A stretch of 64,000 nt of DNA from Eucalyptus grandis. Its lineage: Eukaryota > Streptophyta > Magnoliopsida > Myrtales > Myrtaceae. Under the pieces are notes generated by a model. It saw only the letters and a program-made list of their open reading frames with translations. It had not been told where the DNA came from and made no database searches. This document shows positions 1 to 13,428 of this stretch, in pieces (the first letter of the stretch is position 1; every line of letters starts with the position of its first letter). The translations under genes and the position numbers were made by a program. Location of the stretch: contig NC_052618.1 of the NCBI RefSeq assembly GCF_016545825.1, positions 50,914,331 through 50,978,330 of the forward strand. The letters run 5' to 3'.

Positions 1-460
1 GCCACCCTCAGACCAAAATGTGAATTTCTAAGAGATGTTTTAGCATGGTCACTCACTACTATTTCTGCACCCAGCTCACTTACACTACACACAATATATC
101 AGTTTATCAACTTTGCCAGACTAATACTACTCTGTTACGAGGTATTTTCTATTCACCTATCAGGTCCTTTGTTGAGCATTTACCAAATTATACTAAGGTG
201 CATAATCTCCTCATTTTACATTACTCTAACTCCCTCCTCAAATTCTTATCTTCAAAATGGTCCTATTGATGCTCAGACCAGGTCCATACCAAGTTGGAAG
301 CAATTCTCTGGCAATAAAATCCAGCAAAATTAGCATAACATTGTGGAACAGGCAACAATAAAAGAAAGGTGACCTGAAATTAGACAAGACTCAATATTCT
401 ACAACTACTGGTTGCAATTAATATCAGAAAGCATTCTTCTTCTGATAATTGAACACATAC
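1..460 (-). other. Probable intron 10 of KTN80, running off the window
   Basis: AT-rich sequence left of the last traced KTN80 exon. No con80-like coding could be recognised on the minus strand here, so it is most simply intron. Open frames on the plus strand are short and look random. Confidence 0.5.
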
Positions 461-3400
461 AATTTTCACGCAGGTAATTGGCCGGTGCATCCATTACTAA
501 ACTTGTGTCACGCTTGCTTGGAGGACCAGATGAATCATCCATTGCATTTCTTTCAGCAGTAGACAATCCTTGAGCCGGGGCTCTCACTACAGAGAAGATG
601 TTCCTATTTGCAATGTTGCTCAATGAACTGGGATTTGGGCCAGCTGTTTCAGATCGACCCGAGACCGTTGGCTGATCTAATTCATCTCTGCCATTTGACA
701 GCTTTCGTAATTCAACTGATTTTGACTGCAAAGAAAATGGCATCGTTCTTGAAGCAAGATCAACTTCTTTTTTGGATTCAGCAGCCAATTCTGATCTAGC
801 GTCAGTTCTAGGAACAATGACAGGTACGATATCTGATTTACTGAAGCTGAGAAGACCGATTGTGGCATTGGCCCTTGCACTACTCCTCCTTGGAGCTGCT
901 GTGCTCTGAGCTGTCACCGAGGTGACCCTTTGAGGAGTACCAGGTACACTTCCTGTGGCTTTAGGCATATGCAAAGCAAGAAAATTGTCATATTCTGGAA
1001 TCCATTCCAGATACCAAAGCAATATATAAAAGAAACCAAAAAGAAAAAATAGATATCTTACATGCCAAACTTTTCTGCTCCTTAACAGGGTCTGAATTTT
1101 GAGAAACCGACAATCTCCCAAGGGACTTTGTTTCCTTCACTAAAGAATCTGAAGTTTGGGAAACAGATAACCTCCCTGAACTGGCCTTAGCAGTATTCTC
1201 ATTCAGTACGGTGAGATTCCCAACTGTAGGAGCTTTAGATTGAGGAGGAACTTTAAATCGGTTATTACCAACAGCATACGGTTCTATGCGCTGAAAAGAG
1301 GTGAAAGAAAGGACAACATTTATAATTTCAAATATGATACAGGAAGCAACTTTAGACTACAACCGAGCACAAAAATTAGGTGCAACTTACCGAGATGTCA
1401 ACAACCCAAACACCAACACAACTTTGATTAAATGAGCAGCCGAGGAGCTTTCCCTCGTGCACATTAAGGTCTGATAATCTAGACCATCCCACGTCTACAG
1501 TATCATGGCACAGCATCGGTTCCCAGGAAAGAACCTACAAAGTAGCATGGAACAAAGGAATCAATAATGAACCATGTACCTTTTCATTGCAACATGAAAT
1601 TGTCGCCATTTTTACCTTAAGATTTTCATGCAATCCACAAAGGAGGGTCCTTCCATCAGGATTGAATGTCAAACAACGTACTCCAGTGCTCTGTCATAAT
1701 TTTGGGATGTCATGGTGGTTTGTAAGAGCATCATACTAAAGACCCATCGATAATTTACTTCCTCTTTAGATACCAAAAACTCATTCAGACAAAACTCTTA
1801 CCTCGGGTCCACTGGAACCAATCAGTTCAAAGGTCTCGAGGTCCCAAAATTTTACAGTCCTGTCAGCAGAACCTGTAAAATAGCCGAACCATATGAACAA
1901 TTAGTGGAGACATAAAGAGACATGCAGCATTGAGTAAAATTGCAGTAGAATGGTATCTCACCTGTTGCCAGTAAAAACTCATGGGGATGGAAATCTATAC
2001 ACTGAACTTGGCCCTCATGAGACTTAAAATCATGCAATAGCTTTCCGGCCGTCAGATCCCAGAGCTATTAATTACATTCAGAAACTTAATCAGCCATAAA
2101 TTATTAAGGAAACATAACAAAAATATAGATAACACCACTTGCTCCAATCAACATGGTCCAAATGATCTTGGCACCTCAGGTAATCATGTTAAATGAGATC
2201 CTACAACACATTTCCTTGCACAAAACCATGTATTTATTACTCACAAGGAACTGCAGTCTCAGTTCCCTAATCCAGAACTAGATGTTATGATAATCCAAAG
2301 AATGATATGGGTTTTAGGCATTAGGTTATCGTTTCAGAGCTATCCAATAATGTACCTAATGTAGGTCTCATCATCTGTCTACTGTCAGTGTTGCACCAAG
2401 TAACCTACAAATTTCATCAGCTAGTGGCAAGTGCACTTGTCTTTTAAAGAATCTACGCTCGCTTCACTATATTGACAAATCACACCAGACTCCATATGTG
2501 CATATGGCCCTCTTAAAAACATTTAAACAAGACAATACCATGGCACGAAGTAACAACTATAAAGCCTCCACAACCATCATCCAACTACCACATCCGCAAA
2601 TTAAGATGCTTTCTAAGTATTATTAGAAGAAGACACCTAGATGAATGATCACGTACTTTATCACATGAACTATTTTCGCAAACAATTTATAGATTAAAGA
2701 AAGAGTTTAACCTTCACAGTGTTGTCCTCTCCACCGGAAACCACCCAACGACCATCAGGAGTAAACCTAATTGCATTGACCCCACGTGTGTGGCCTTTGT
2801 ATGTGTGGATACAACCCTTTTTCCTGATATCCCATATTTTTAAGTTCGTGTCAAGAGAACCAGATGCAAAGAACTCCCCAAAAGGATGGAAATCCACTGA
2901 TATACAATTAGATCTATGACCAGTAAGAGTCCGAACAACTGCAGAGAAAATCACGTTACAAGTCGTTGTTACACATCAATGTGATAAGAAAACAAATAAG
3001 CAAAGACATTTTTCCAAGATATAACTAACAGATTATGAGTTTGAAATCCTGCTTAAGAAATAGATGAGCATACTCTTTGCCTCTTCTAAATCCCAAATCT
3101 TGATTGAACCACTGGCTGCTCCCGCAGCTACTAACACCTCCGAAGAATCAAAACTCACTGAATCAATTCCACTGCTATGTCCAGACAAGCTCTGAAAACA
3201 ATAATGAATATTAGACGGGGTGTATTGATGAAAAGCAGATTCTAATTAGCATGGCCACTGCTCCAAGCAAATTGATGATTCATTAATGGGTCAGTTTCTA
3301 CAGTGCCCAGATCCATTTATCTGAAGAAAGCAATCATATGAAACCTCTTCCCACTGGGAAAGAAGATGAACTAAAAAGAGTACCTATTGCTAAGAGGAAC

Positions 3401-4104
3401 TCAAAACTATAAGCCGCCAGACCACCAGTAAGGGATTTCAAATTTCCTCAAATATTTCTAATTCTTAATTGACCATCAGACACTCAAAAGCCCACAATTT
3501 ACTTGGTCACAGGAGAAGGCATAAAAGAAACATACTGTAGTCACATTCTGTACACCATGACTGTGTCAAGACGAAGAGTATAAGTATCACATTGTATCAA
3601 AGGAAAATGGCAACAACAGCAGCATAAGGAACAAGCCACCATCGTTCAGGCATAAAATCATTTGTTAGACAAGATTCATCAGATGGTTGATAATTAACGT
3701 GTAATTCATATAACAGTGTGACCACAGAAAACTGACCTGTATGGCATTGGGTTTTCCAATAGCCCAGAGATTGACTTTATGATCTTCTCCGCCGGTGACC
3801 AGAACCCTCGACGACTTCCTTCCAATTTTGAGGCAATTGACTGCTGCAGAATGCGCTACAAATTCCTCTGCGTTTGCAGCGCAAGTTAAGGAAAACCTAA
3901 AATAACACCACCAACAATACAACAGCTTCCAACGATTCCCAACCGAAACACAAAATGTCCGAATCCACAAAACTAGTAAGTTCCCCATATAGCAGCAAAC
4001 GGAATCGCATTTCCATTTGCTATTCGCAAAGCCGCGACACACAGCATCAGCACGCGTAAATTCAATTCAAGGATACGTAGCTTGTAAGCGCGCTTCGTAG
4101 TCAT
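461..4104 (-). CDS. KTN80: Katanin p80 WD40 subunit B1 (KTN80), 5' part, 3' end beyond window
   Basis: Regulatory subunit of the katanin complex, which targets the p60 AAA ATPase to microtubules for severing. Ten exons can be traced on the minus strand with GT-AG borders and continuous phase: 4077-4104 (ATG at 4104, MTTKRAYKL), 3737-3867, 3074-3191, 2712-2938, 1962-2064, 1802-1872, 1616-1690, 1391-1534, 1062-1290, 461-958, giving about 541 residues. Residues about 10-300 form WD40 repeats with clear GH...WD signatures ([42 protein letters not shown]), close to plant KTN80 as I remember it. Exons 9-10 encode the Ser/Pro-rich linker. The C-terminal con80 domain that binds p60 is not visible and should lie left of base 1. 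The donor of exon 10 is uncertain: GTATGT after 461 is preferred, otherwise an in-frame stop follows at about 405. Family assignment is near certain; which KTN80 paralogue is unknown. Confidence 0.93.
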
Positions 4105-5300
4105 GGCGGAGACGCGAGCAAAACCCTAATGGCAAGAACAGCTCCGGAGACATTCAACATACGACGGGTCGTCCCGAACGAGCCCAAGATCCGACAAAGG
4201 AAGCCAGATCTCAAGAACCCAAGTCAGGTTCTCCCCGTATCACGCCGCCGTTGCCAGCACCTACCCACGATATTCAACAACAACAGAACAAAAAAAAATT
4301 AGCTGGCTTTCTAGATCACCAAGGAATGGGAACCAGCAAGAAGACAGGAGAAGAAGAGGGGGAGGGAAAAAAATGTCACCTTTACGGAGTCGTTCGAATG
4401 GCACAGGCGAAAGGAGAAGAACCCTTGTCTTCTCTTTCCCTACCTTCTTGACTTTGAGGTCCCTCCTTCGTCGTCTTGGCTCGCACTCAAGGAAAGATGG
4501 TCGCGCAGAGTAGAGCACAAGCATTCAAATTTCAGGAAGCAAAGGATTTTTTTTCCCCTTCGTCAGTTACGGAGAGTCATTACACAAAATCTATTAGCAG
4601 AAAGTATTGGACTAAAAAAGTGACAGCTTTTCCCTCTTTTCCTCCTTCCCCTTAAATTCTTGAAGGCGAGATGCCACCCCAACCCAAGAAGAAAATGAAA
4701 ACTTGAACGACAGCAATGGCAAGAATGCAGTGATGCTAGGTGGGAGAGGAAAAAAACCAGGGAGGCAAAGAGAGAGAAAGAGAGAGAGAGAAGGGGAGTG
4801 AGGAGGGGGAAGGGCAAAATGGAAAAGAGCAGGAGGAAGCTTTCAAGATTTGTGTTTCAGGGTCAAAAAAAAAATAAAAATTGTTATTATAATATTTCCT
4901 ATAATATAATCAACAATAATTAGGAGTGATGATAATCTTATTTCTTTAAAAAAGAATAAAAGAGAGAGTGGGAGGGAGGGAGGGAGGGAGAAAAAGTGAA
5001 ACAGAAGAAAAATGAGATGAGAAATGTGGTGTGTGCCCAATTTGAAAACTACCCAACGCCTCCTCTCTCTCTCTTTCTCTCTCTCTCTTCACTTGGGACC
5101 AGACCCTCCTTCCTCCCTCCCCTCCCCTCTCAAAATCAAAAACGGTAAAGTCTCATAACCAGCCCCTGCCCCACCCCCCACTCTCATTACTTACAATACC
5201 ATTCCCTCTCTCACTTCCTCACCTTTCTCTTATAAATTATTTACTTTCTTTTTCTCCCCGACTTTAGACGATGTCTCTTTCGTTCAATTTTATGTAGCCA
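4105..5300 (-). promoter_or_regulatory. KTN80 5' leader and upstream purine/pyrimidine-rich region
   Basis: DNA directly upstream of the KTN80 start. It holds a GA-rich run at about 4755-4805, a GGGA-type run at about 4965-4995 and CT-rich runs at about 5060-5130. On the gene's sense strand the first two read as CT-rich and the last as GA-rich. CT/GA tracts near transcription starts are common in plant promoters, but no TATA box could be assigned. No convincing gene is present; the open frames follow the low-complexity sequence. Confidence 0.4.
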
Positions 5301-6040
5301 TAAAAAAGACAAAAATTGATTACACTTACTACACGTAATTGAAGAATGAACCGCACGTCACACGACAAAAACTACATTAAAAAAATTGTAGCATATATAT
5401 CTACATAATTATTCAAAGGGTATTTACAAACGGTCGCCATCAAAATTGATAATTATTGTTTTTATAGGCTTATTTCGCTGTCTTCCCCAGGGGGGTTGTT
5501 TTGTGAGGTATGTTTTCCACGCTTCGTTCCTTGCTTTCTTGGACTTCATCTACCCTATTTTTAAAAGAATATATATATATATATATATAAAATAAAATTT
5601 GCTTTTTCTTGATTAAATAATGCAATGTGGGAGCCACACGACAATCATCAAGATGCAACTCCAAACTGGGACAACTCCAAAAAGCCTCATATGCCAAGAA
5701 GGTGCTCCAACACTTTAAGGTTGAACTTAAAATGCTATCTTGGGTCTAAAGCCATATTCGGTATCCGTTAGGTTTTGACCTTTGGTGGCATTTAGGTGGA
5801 TAACTTTTCCTGCTCTTTATCCCTTGTACACGACAAAACATAGGACCTCTATTAGGATGGAAACCATCTTCATAGTGGAAATTCCGATCGCTAAACCAAT
5901 TCTTAATCTTAAGTTCTCCCGCAATTTTAGGCCTTTTCAAACTGTAGTTGCGAAAAGATGATACTCCATTAATAATCTTAAGGAGCATGTGAAAAGTCAC
6001 TCCCGTACATCACATCTATCTAAAGTCAAAATCACAATCA
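5301..6040. other. Intergenic, no gene recognised
   Basis: AT-rich spacer with a short TA microsatellite at about 5568-5588. Two minus-strand open frames (5470-5697 and 5746-6000) resemble no family I know and lack supporting signals. Confidence 0.4.
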
Positions 6041-7140
6041 CAATGCATTCATTTTATAGAAAATTTAATGATAAAGAAAAACAATTTCCCAAAAAGCATT
6101 TTCCATTAATGCGATTTGTTTTTCTTTGTTTGGTAATGTATAATTGAAAATGTTTTCCGTTGTTTAGATTCCATTAGGAAATAATTTCACACTTTATCTC
6201 AACCACAAAAATCGATTTTTTTTAATTTTCCATTATAAAAACTTCGAATCTTTAACTATTTTATTTTTTATTTACTTTTATTTTCTGTTTTTTCTTTTCT
6301 TTCTTTTATTTCCGTTTTTTTTTCTCTTTTCTTCTTCTTCTCTTTCACTCCTCTACTTCCTTGTGCCATCCTTTCTACTTTCTCAGCGATTCATCCGCGG
6401 TGGCTTATGAGGGCAAGCTTGAGTCATCACTGAAGGCCTCGAGCTCATTGATGTGGTGGGGCTCAAGGTTACCGCTAGAGGCGTTGAGCTTGCCCAATTT
6501 GATGAGGCTCACGGCTCATCACTCGACCCTTGTCGCAAGCTTGCCGGCCTCGAGCGAGCTAGAGTCTTGCCACCTAAGGTCGCAAGCTCACCCGATTTAG
6601 TGAGGCTTTAGGCTAGCTAGTCTTTGGCAACAAGGCTCGAGGCTTACTAGCTTGCCCAATCTAGCAAGGCTCAAGGCTCATCGCCAGAGGCCTCAAACTT
6701 GCCCGATTTGGCAAGGCTTGAGGCTCATCAACCTCAAGTGAGCTCAAGCCGCGTCGCCAAAGGTCATGAGTCACTTGATCTGGTGAGGCAAAGCTCATTT
6801 GTCGTTCTCGTGGCTAGCAACAAATGGAGAATAAGAAAAAGAAAAGGAAAAGGAAGAAAAAGAAGGAAAAAAATTAAAAATAAGAAATTTGAATTAAAAA
6901 ATAAAAATAAAAGTAAAAATTTCAAATGTTTTTAAAATATATTTTTACAAGAATATTTGTAAATAGAGCATCAAATCTGAAGTTTTGGTAGATTCATAAA
7001 ACATTTTCCGATTCATTTAAAAAGAAATCATTTTCTTAAATTTAAGTTTTGTTAGGAAAAAAATTTCTATTGACTAGAAAAATGTTTTCTATTAACCCAT
7101 TTTCTTGAGCGAATCAAATGTCGAAAAGAGGAAAATGTTT
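6040..7140. repeat. Composite repeat with GC-rich core and AT-rich arms
   Basis: A moderately GC-rich core (about 6370-6830) holds several degenerate copies of a unit containing CTTGCCCRATYTRG followed by AGGCTYRAGGCTCATC, seen near 6490, 6590, 6655, 6700 and 6770. The core is flanked by AT-rich arms with GTTTGGTAATG-type and AAAATGTTTTC motifs. The same architecture recurs elsewhere in the window (15.1-16.9, 43.5-43.9, 48.4-49.2 and 62.6-63.1 kb), so this is probably a dispersed non-autonomous element. Exact ends and target duplication were not resolved. Confidence 0.5.
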
Positions 7141-10100
7141 TTTCTTGATAATGTGTTCCACAAAATAAACACACTCTTAATTTGGGTATACTGTACGTGG
7201 TCAAGCTCAGGTCGTTATGATTGAGCCGCCAAAAGGAGCAATAAACTAAACGATTGCTGTCGGTGCGATGGTCTCGGCAAGTTTCTTGATGGCTATCCAC
7301 CGATAAAAGATGCAAAGTCTCGTTTTTTCCCGATAACTTCAGAGTAGAATTGAGAGATTATGCGTCAGAAAAAAAAGACGAATTTTCTCAAGTCCTCGTT
7401 ACAAAAATGAAATTCAATGAAATAACTTCCCACCACCACCGCTTTTCTTTCTCCAATTAATTTGTCCACCCTTCTGTTCTGGCAAAGGGAGGGCTGGCCA
7501 GGTTCCACTTGAGTCATTTAATCGAGAGTCCTTCGCAACCCCAGACAAACCGTGAATGAACTAATGGCTTCAATGGCCAGAACACAAGAAAGGCGTGCCG
7601 ATGCGGCCTGCCGGTGTTGTGATTTGTTCGTAAGTCACCAAACCGGTGTCGGTGGTGGCGCCACCGTGGGACACCCCCTCCGTCCCTTCCCCCACCCTCC
7701 CCAAATTTCACGTCGCCGACAGTTTTCCTTTTCCATCCACACGATCCCATCGTCGCAAGCCATATAATCACGTACGAAGCATTTCGTTTATGAGAAGAGA
7801 AGCTATGTCGGGTTGGACCCATTATGGGAATTACATAATGCGTAAAATCACTGATTATGTTTGACTTTCATTGTATTGTCTCCTTCCGGAAAGGCGGAAA
7901 TCACGATGTCACTCGAGATTGAATTATCTTGACATAGTTTTTTTTCTGAAGCCTTGGTCTGGAACAGAGCTCCAAGAGCAGAGCAATTCTCACACCTCAG
8001 CCAGACCATAGAAAATGTAATTTTGGACGGTCGCACCAGTGAATTTAGGGGTGAAAGTTTTCTGTTGGCACGTCGTTTTCATGTTTAACTAAATTTGGTG
8101 AAACGATTTTCAAATTTCCTTGTTTTTAAGGTGAAGGAATTAAAGAGTTGGAGTGGTCCCCCGGTTACAAGCATAGTTCCCTGCATTCCTCAATCGAAAC
8201 AAGATTTCAAAAATTCTCATGAAATTGTCTTGTATTTATTATTATTTTTTTTTTGGTAATGTTTCGGTTTTATCATGTGATAACTGCACATGGAAAAGCT
8301 CTAATATGATAAATGGTCATGTGGACAGTACACAACGGACATGTTCACCTAGTCTGACGCATGCCGTCTTATCCATCTTTTCATAAGGAAATGAACCCAA
8401 GTATCACAATTACTCCACAAGAGAAATAGTTACCTTTGACAAGTACCATATAAGAAGACGACAAGTTCATATAAAATCTTAACAGAAATATCATAGTAGG
8501 TTGAACCCGATTGGCTTTCCTTCTATTATATGCGAGTGCCGTTACTAACTCTAACCATAGGTTGGCCTGCATTGACTAACGTTAATCAAAGACCCAATTT
8601 GTTCTTCTTCCTCTCTTTTTATTGGATAGATCGGACTTTGAGTGTAGTTTAATCCAGTCTGATGGGTCCATTCTTCAGCCGATCCTTTGTTTCTGTCTCG
8701 AAACTAATTTCTCCCGGGCCTTTTTCACCAAGAGAGGAGAATCCTTAAGAGACATCGGGGCATGCCCTCATACGAGGCTCACCGCGGAGACGGGATGGGA
8801 TGGGCGGACGACATGTTGTTCTATGAATGAAATGCGCGGCCGAGAAGCACTCGGAGTTGATGCGTGTTGACCTTAAGTGGGCATAAAAGGAAGCATGTGC
8901 CAACAGCTACAGAGCTCAAGAAGCGTTTTAGTGGAAGATCGCACGCACCAAGAACATTCGCTCAATATTCATTTTATCAAAATAATGTATCCAAATCTTG
9001 AGGCTATATACTATCAGCATTCTCGGCTGCATTCCCCGGGTTCTCAACATCTTCACATGTCGAAGCACCGTATTTCCCAAAACTGTCTGGACGAAATGGC
9101 ACAGACAACAGATCAAACAGATCTCAACTCTTTTGTATTCCCCAAAATTAGTGTCAACAGATCCAAAGCTACTTCAGACAACAAGGAGCAGATAAGGTGG
9201 TGCACTTTCACGAACCTTTTTCTAGTCTTTAGAGGTATGTGAGTGCGTGCGACGAGATTGAAGTAAATTGAGATTTTCCAAGGAAAACAAGAAGAGCACG
9301 CCAACCAGAGGTGGCGACGTGCCTAGAGAGGCAAAAAGGTCTGCCGTATCGAGGCCACAGCAACCTTTTTGCAGTTGATATTGACACTGGTGATCAATCT
9401 TAGAAGAAGACGAAATATAACTCAGGGAAAAATCAATATTTAAATCCTTAAAGATGTAGGTTCTAAATAATTCAACCACCCCGATCTGTCAACAGCCCCA
9501 AATTCTGGAGTTTAGTTCCAGATTTCTTTTAAGAGCCAGACAATTTACCGACCAAAAAAAAAAAAAAAACAGATGTCAAGCATTCATTAGTTTCGTTAAG
9601 TAAGAACACGTTTTATATACCGGTCAGCCAAAAATTCCTGACAATCACGAAAAAAGGATCCACGGGGGGCTGCCAGTAATCAAAGTAGAAGCACAATTGC
9701 TACATTTTACTTTTGGCAAGAATTTGCTTTCTAGTCGCCAATACTTTAAAAAACTCGCACCCTACAGAGAAAGGAAGAGTGCAGAAGGTCCTATCGCGAG
9801 AGAAGTTTCACTCTTGAAGTGAAGTGCTGCTGCAGAGCAAAAACAAAAATAACCATGATGACAGTGCTACCACGCAAAGTGATATGGAATGACGCATTGA
9901 TTCCATATGTAACAGCCATTCCCATCATGACTATCAGTGACTTATTCGCTGCTGTAAGGAAGTTCCTCAATTATTCAACAAGTTTATCAGATAGGAGGAG
10001 GACTTTGCTAGAGAATGGAAGATAGCAGGTATGTGCCCAAAAAAGAAAAAAACTATAATAGCTCAATCCTGGTCTGAGAACAGTTCTCTTTCTCTGCATG

Positions 10101-12060
10101 TGGGTGCATGAGTGCGTGCATCTACAAGACTTTTGAGTCTCTCCTCGATAACAGAAATAGGTTGCCAAACACGAGACACGATAACTCATGCATGACTAAA
10201 TCATGTGACAAGAATGAATTTGGAATGAGTTGGAGCCTGACAGCAACACAAATGATAAATGAAAGGCAAACCATGAGGTAGATTGGGTAATTTATTGCAG
10301 CATAATAACTCCTATATATGGGAATCCATTTTGCCTCCTAAAGAAAGCAAGAACCAAATACATTTGTGAGAACAGCAACTCAGGAAATAACATTATGGAC
10401 CCATCAACCTCAAGAGGGTGAAGAAAACAACCTCTCATTCTTAATTGGTGATTGGGCAGTTTAACCCAAAAAAAAAACCACATTTACCAAGTATTCATAA
10501 ATCTGGCAAAGCATTCTGCACCAAGGATAACACCGCCTAAATATGCTACTTTGCTGAACATGTTATATCTAATGACAAATGGAGTAGTGTCACTATGAAT
10601 TTTCTGTTATTAAAATCAATATTGTCACTGCAAGAGTGAACAACATGTACAGAAAGTCCTTTTTATCTTGGCTTGTTCATATGGTCCCTTGATGAAGGGG
10701 ACAGTTTGCTAATCAGTGCATTTTCATCAGGAATATTCAAAAGTTGAGGAGGCAACCCTCCATAGATCACATGGAATATTTCATGAATTGGCTACACCTT
10801 ATCGGTAGTGAATCGAACAACGCTAGAAGGAGTTATATATACCCAGAACAAAGTCATTGGAAAAAATAAACGACTTCACTGAGCAAGAAAGTCCCAGTCT
10901 CCAAAAATCAATTAGCATCCAAACTTCTGACCTCATGAAGCACATAGGACCACACAACTCTCACTAGCCCTAAAATGATAGATCTCATAAATGAGAGTAG
11001 CTGCTAATGGCTAAAAATTTCAATGATTAACAAGATAATGAAGTGTAAAAACACCAAGAAATATGATGCTAAAAACACCAAGAAATATGATGCATTCAGC
11101 ATATATTGCAAAATCTGAAAGAGATTTTAGCTATGACCATTATTGTTGAAATGTAAAATTTGATGAAAGGTGCAAACACTTAAATTACTGGGAGTCCTAG
11201 AAATGACACCCCAGTGAATTTGGTCTTCTGGTGCATTATCAGTTATACATATTTATAAAGGTATACAGATGCAGAGATGGATATACAGGCTAAAATGAGG
11301 GGACAAATGGATTTCCCCACTGATCTTACTAGACTAGTTTCATTTGGAAAAGATTTTTTATGAGTGCCCACATGAAATTCCTCATAGGAAATACTTTGAC
11401 AAGCTACCATTGAATCTCTTATCAAGTTTGCCCCCACCCACACTAAAGGTACTTCACATAAAATGTATTAACATAAATAGACATAACTTCAACCTAATGT
11501 AATAAACATCTACGTAAACTTTAAGCACAAAAATAGATGCGAATCATTCAAGTAATGAACTAACCAATTTCTAGATCTTACCCTGCACAGATGTTTCTTT
11601 TTACACCTATTCATTGCCACAAGCAGGAAGCAGAGTCCTTTCTTTTTAATTTTATTCCAGATTATACCACGTCATGGGAGATGAGTTATTTGGACCCCGG
11701 ATTTAAAATGGTGAAGTGTTAGTTTTTGAATACGAGATATCCACGCTAGTCACTGTAGATGCCTTTACCCAATTGACCCGTCTGAAGAAATTGAAGTTGG
11801 ACTTATTGGATCTTTAAAAATACATGCCGTGGGGGTGGGGGGTTGCCTAGAAAGCCCATTTTATGAAATCTCCAAGTGATCCCCCAAGTATTTTGTAAAA
11901 GAACCACTCTTTTCCTTTTGAGCTCTCTAAACTAACTTTGGAAACAATTTCGTCATATGACTATATCAATTGAAGCAAACAATTCCCAGCAACTTCAAGC
12001 TTCACGAGCAGATGACTTGTTAAACAGTAGTCACACTCATCAGATCAGATATAAAATCAT
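7141..12060. other. Gene-poor spacer between KTN80 and FTRA
   Basis: About 4.9 kb with no recognisable protein, RNA gene or complete transposon. Open frames are short and without family resemblance. One possible hydrophobic terminal exon on the minus strand (about 9791-9955) was considered and left out. No ZIFL sequence was found here by eye, although the arrangement downstream suggests a duplicated ZIFL might once have lain beside this FTRA. Confidence 0.4.
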
Positions 12061-12061
12061 C

Positions 12062-12400
12062 TCATACATTGCCAAAAGTAAAGAGGGAAAAAAAGGATTA
12101 ATTTGTAATCATTGCATATAGCTACAAATTTTCCACTAAAATGCTTATACAAGTACTGAAAAGGACTAAACCGTGTAACAAGATTCAGTTCACATTGAAG
12201 AAGTTTCGCATTTCTTCAAGCCAGTTGCAGCTGATGTGGAGCTTGGATTCTTAAATTATATGAAGTGCAGTTGAAATATTCAGGAGTGAAGTGACAGGTC
12301 CAATATCAACAGGACTTACCGTGTTTATTCTGACAAACAAAGTTTCCATGACACCATCAAAACATTCTTGCGCCAAAGAAGCAATTCATATTCTCTGCTC
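12062..12400 (-). repeat. FTRA 3' flank, founder copy of a block repeated behind ZIFL-A and ZIFL-B
   Basis: Sequence 3' of FTRA that recurs, diverged but collinear, at 23590-23905 and, split by an insertion, at 42265-42362 plus 43200-43420. Shared stretches include AATCATTGCAT, AAGATTCAG/GAGATTCAG, and the run around GAAGTGACAGG through TCAACAGGACTTACC. It marks the segment that was duplicated together with the ZIFL genes. Confidence 0.75.
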
Positions 12401-12861
12401 ATTATGGAATTATCACCACAAAGCAACAAATCTGGTCACTCAGTTCAATTATCACTTCTTTTAACAGCAAGAACCACGACCAAGTGATGCAAAAGCTATT
12501 CTCGCATTCCATTGTTAAGGTCACATCCCATGTATGTAAGAATGCAGAACGCATGATCAGCGTGCCCGAATTCAATCATCAAGGACCAAGCAAACTGCTC
12601 CTCAGGAGGAGGCAAAACAGCACTCTCGTGATAAGAATGAATGATCGCACCATCGAGTGCGACAGCCGTAAAAATCGAGAGCAACAGTAGAACAAACAAC
12701 CATCCACAAGCACTACGCTAGCAAAAAAGTATGTACGAATATCGGAACAGAGATTAGAAATGGGAGAGAGATTAATTTGCTTTTTGTATAGGGAAGCAAA
12801 TACACAGTGCCGAAGCGCTTATACACTGATCGAGCTCATCATCACATCGCACGGGCATCAA

Positions 12862-13428
12862 TCAAACATACTCGAACTCATCCTCCTTAAGATGCGCAAA
12901 GAACTTGACAGGTCCGCGGCCTTCAATTTCCTTAACGAACTGCACCTTGAAAGGAAGATTAGCCGAAATGCGCTTACCTTTGAACTCCGCGACGTACTGC
13001 TTCAGCTCGCCTTCCATCCCGGTCAAGTCCACCTCCGGCACGCGCGGCACGTGGTACACCTTCAGCGGCACCGTTACCCTAACTCTCGCCCCAATCCTCG
13101 CCGGGCCGCCGTCCGGGCCGTCTCCCTCGCCCGACACCGACGGAGAATCGCTCTCCGCCGACGACGAAGAGGAGGACGGCTTCGAGTCCGGTTTCAGCGC
13201 GACCTCGCACGAGACCTTCCACTTCCTCGTCCGCAAGGTGTTCACGGCGGTGCTCCCAGCCGCCGCCGCCGTCCGGGGGAGGCGGAGGGAGGCGCGGGCC
13301 GATTTGATCGAGTCCAGGGGAGACAGGGAGGAGGAAACGACCTGCGTGCTGGGGCGATTGATGGCCGCCGCCGGGACAGCGGCGGTCCCGGCGGTCGCCG
13401 GCGAGAGCAGAGCCATGTTCGCGGTCAT
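12862..13428 (-). CDS. FTRA: Ferredoxin-thioredoxin reductase, variable chain (subunit A), chloroplast precursor
   Basis: Small partner of the Fe-S catalytic chain in the stromal heterodimer that passes electrons from photosystem I-reduced ferredoxin to thioredoxins f and m. Single exon, 188 codons. Residues 1 to about 75 are rich in Ala, Ser, Thr, Arg and Pro with almost no acidic residues, as in a chloroplast transit peptide; an acidic Ser-rich linker follows (about 80-105). The mature SH3-like barrel domain runs from about residue 110 to the end (IGARVRVTVPLKVYHVPRVP, GMEGELKQYV, NLPFKVQFV, VKFFAHLKEDEFEYV). The final VKFFAHLKEDEFE is very characteristic of the family. The first ATG (13428) gives the stated start; an in-frame ATG four codons on, in context GAACATGGCT, resembles the plant consensus better and may be the real start. 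Large open frames on the other strand are GC-driven shadows. Confidence 0.93.
   Translation of the reverse strand: MTANMALLSPATAGTAAVPAAAINRPSTQVVSSSLSPLDSIKSARASLRLPRTAAAAGSTAVNTLRTRKWKVSCEVALKPDSKPSSSSSSAESDSPSVSGEGDGPDGGPARIGARVRVTVPLKVYHVPRVPEVDLTGMEGELKQYVAEFKGKRISANLPFKVQFVKEIEGRGPVKFFAHLKEDEFEYV

Noticed and set aside
9791..9955. Possible terminal exon on the minus strand encoding a hydrophobic tail (MGMAVTYGINASFHITLRG, then VIMVIFVFALQQ), preceded by TTACAG and ended by TAG
   Set aside because: No upstream exons could be linked to it and no family was recognised, so it is not listed as a gene.
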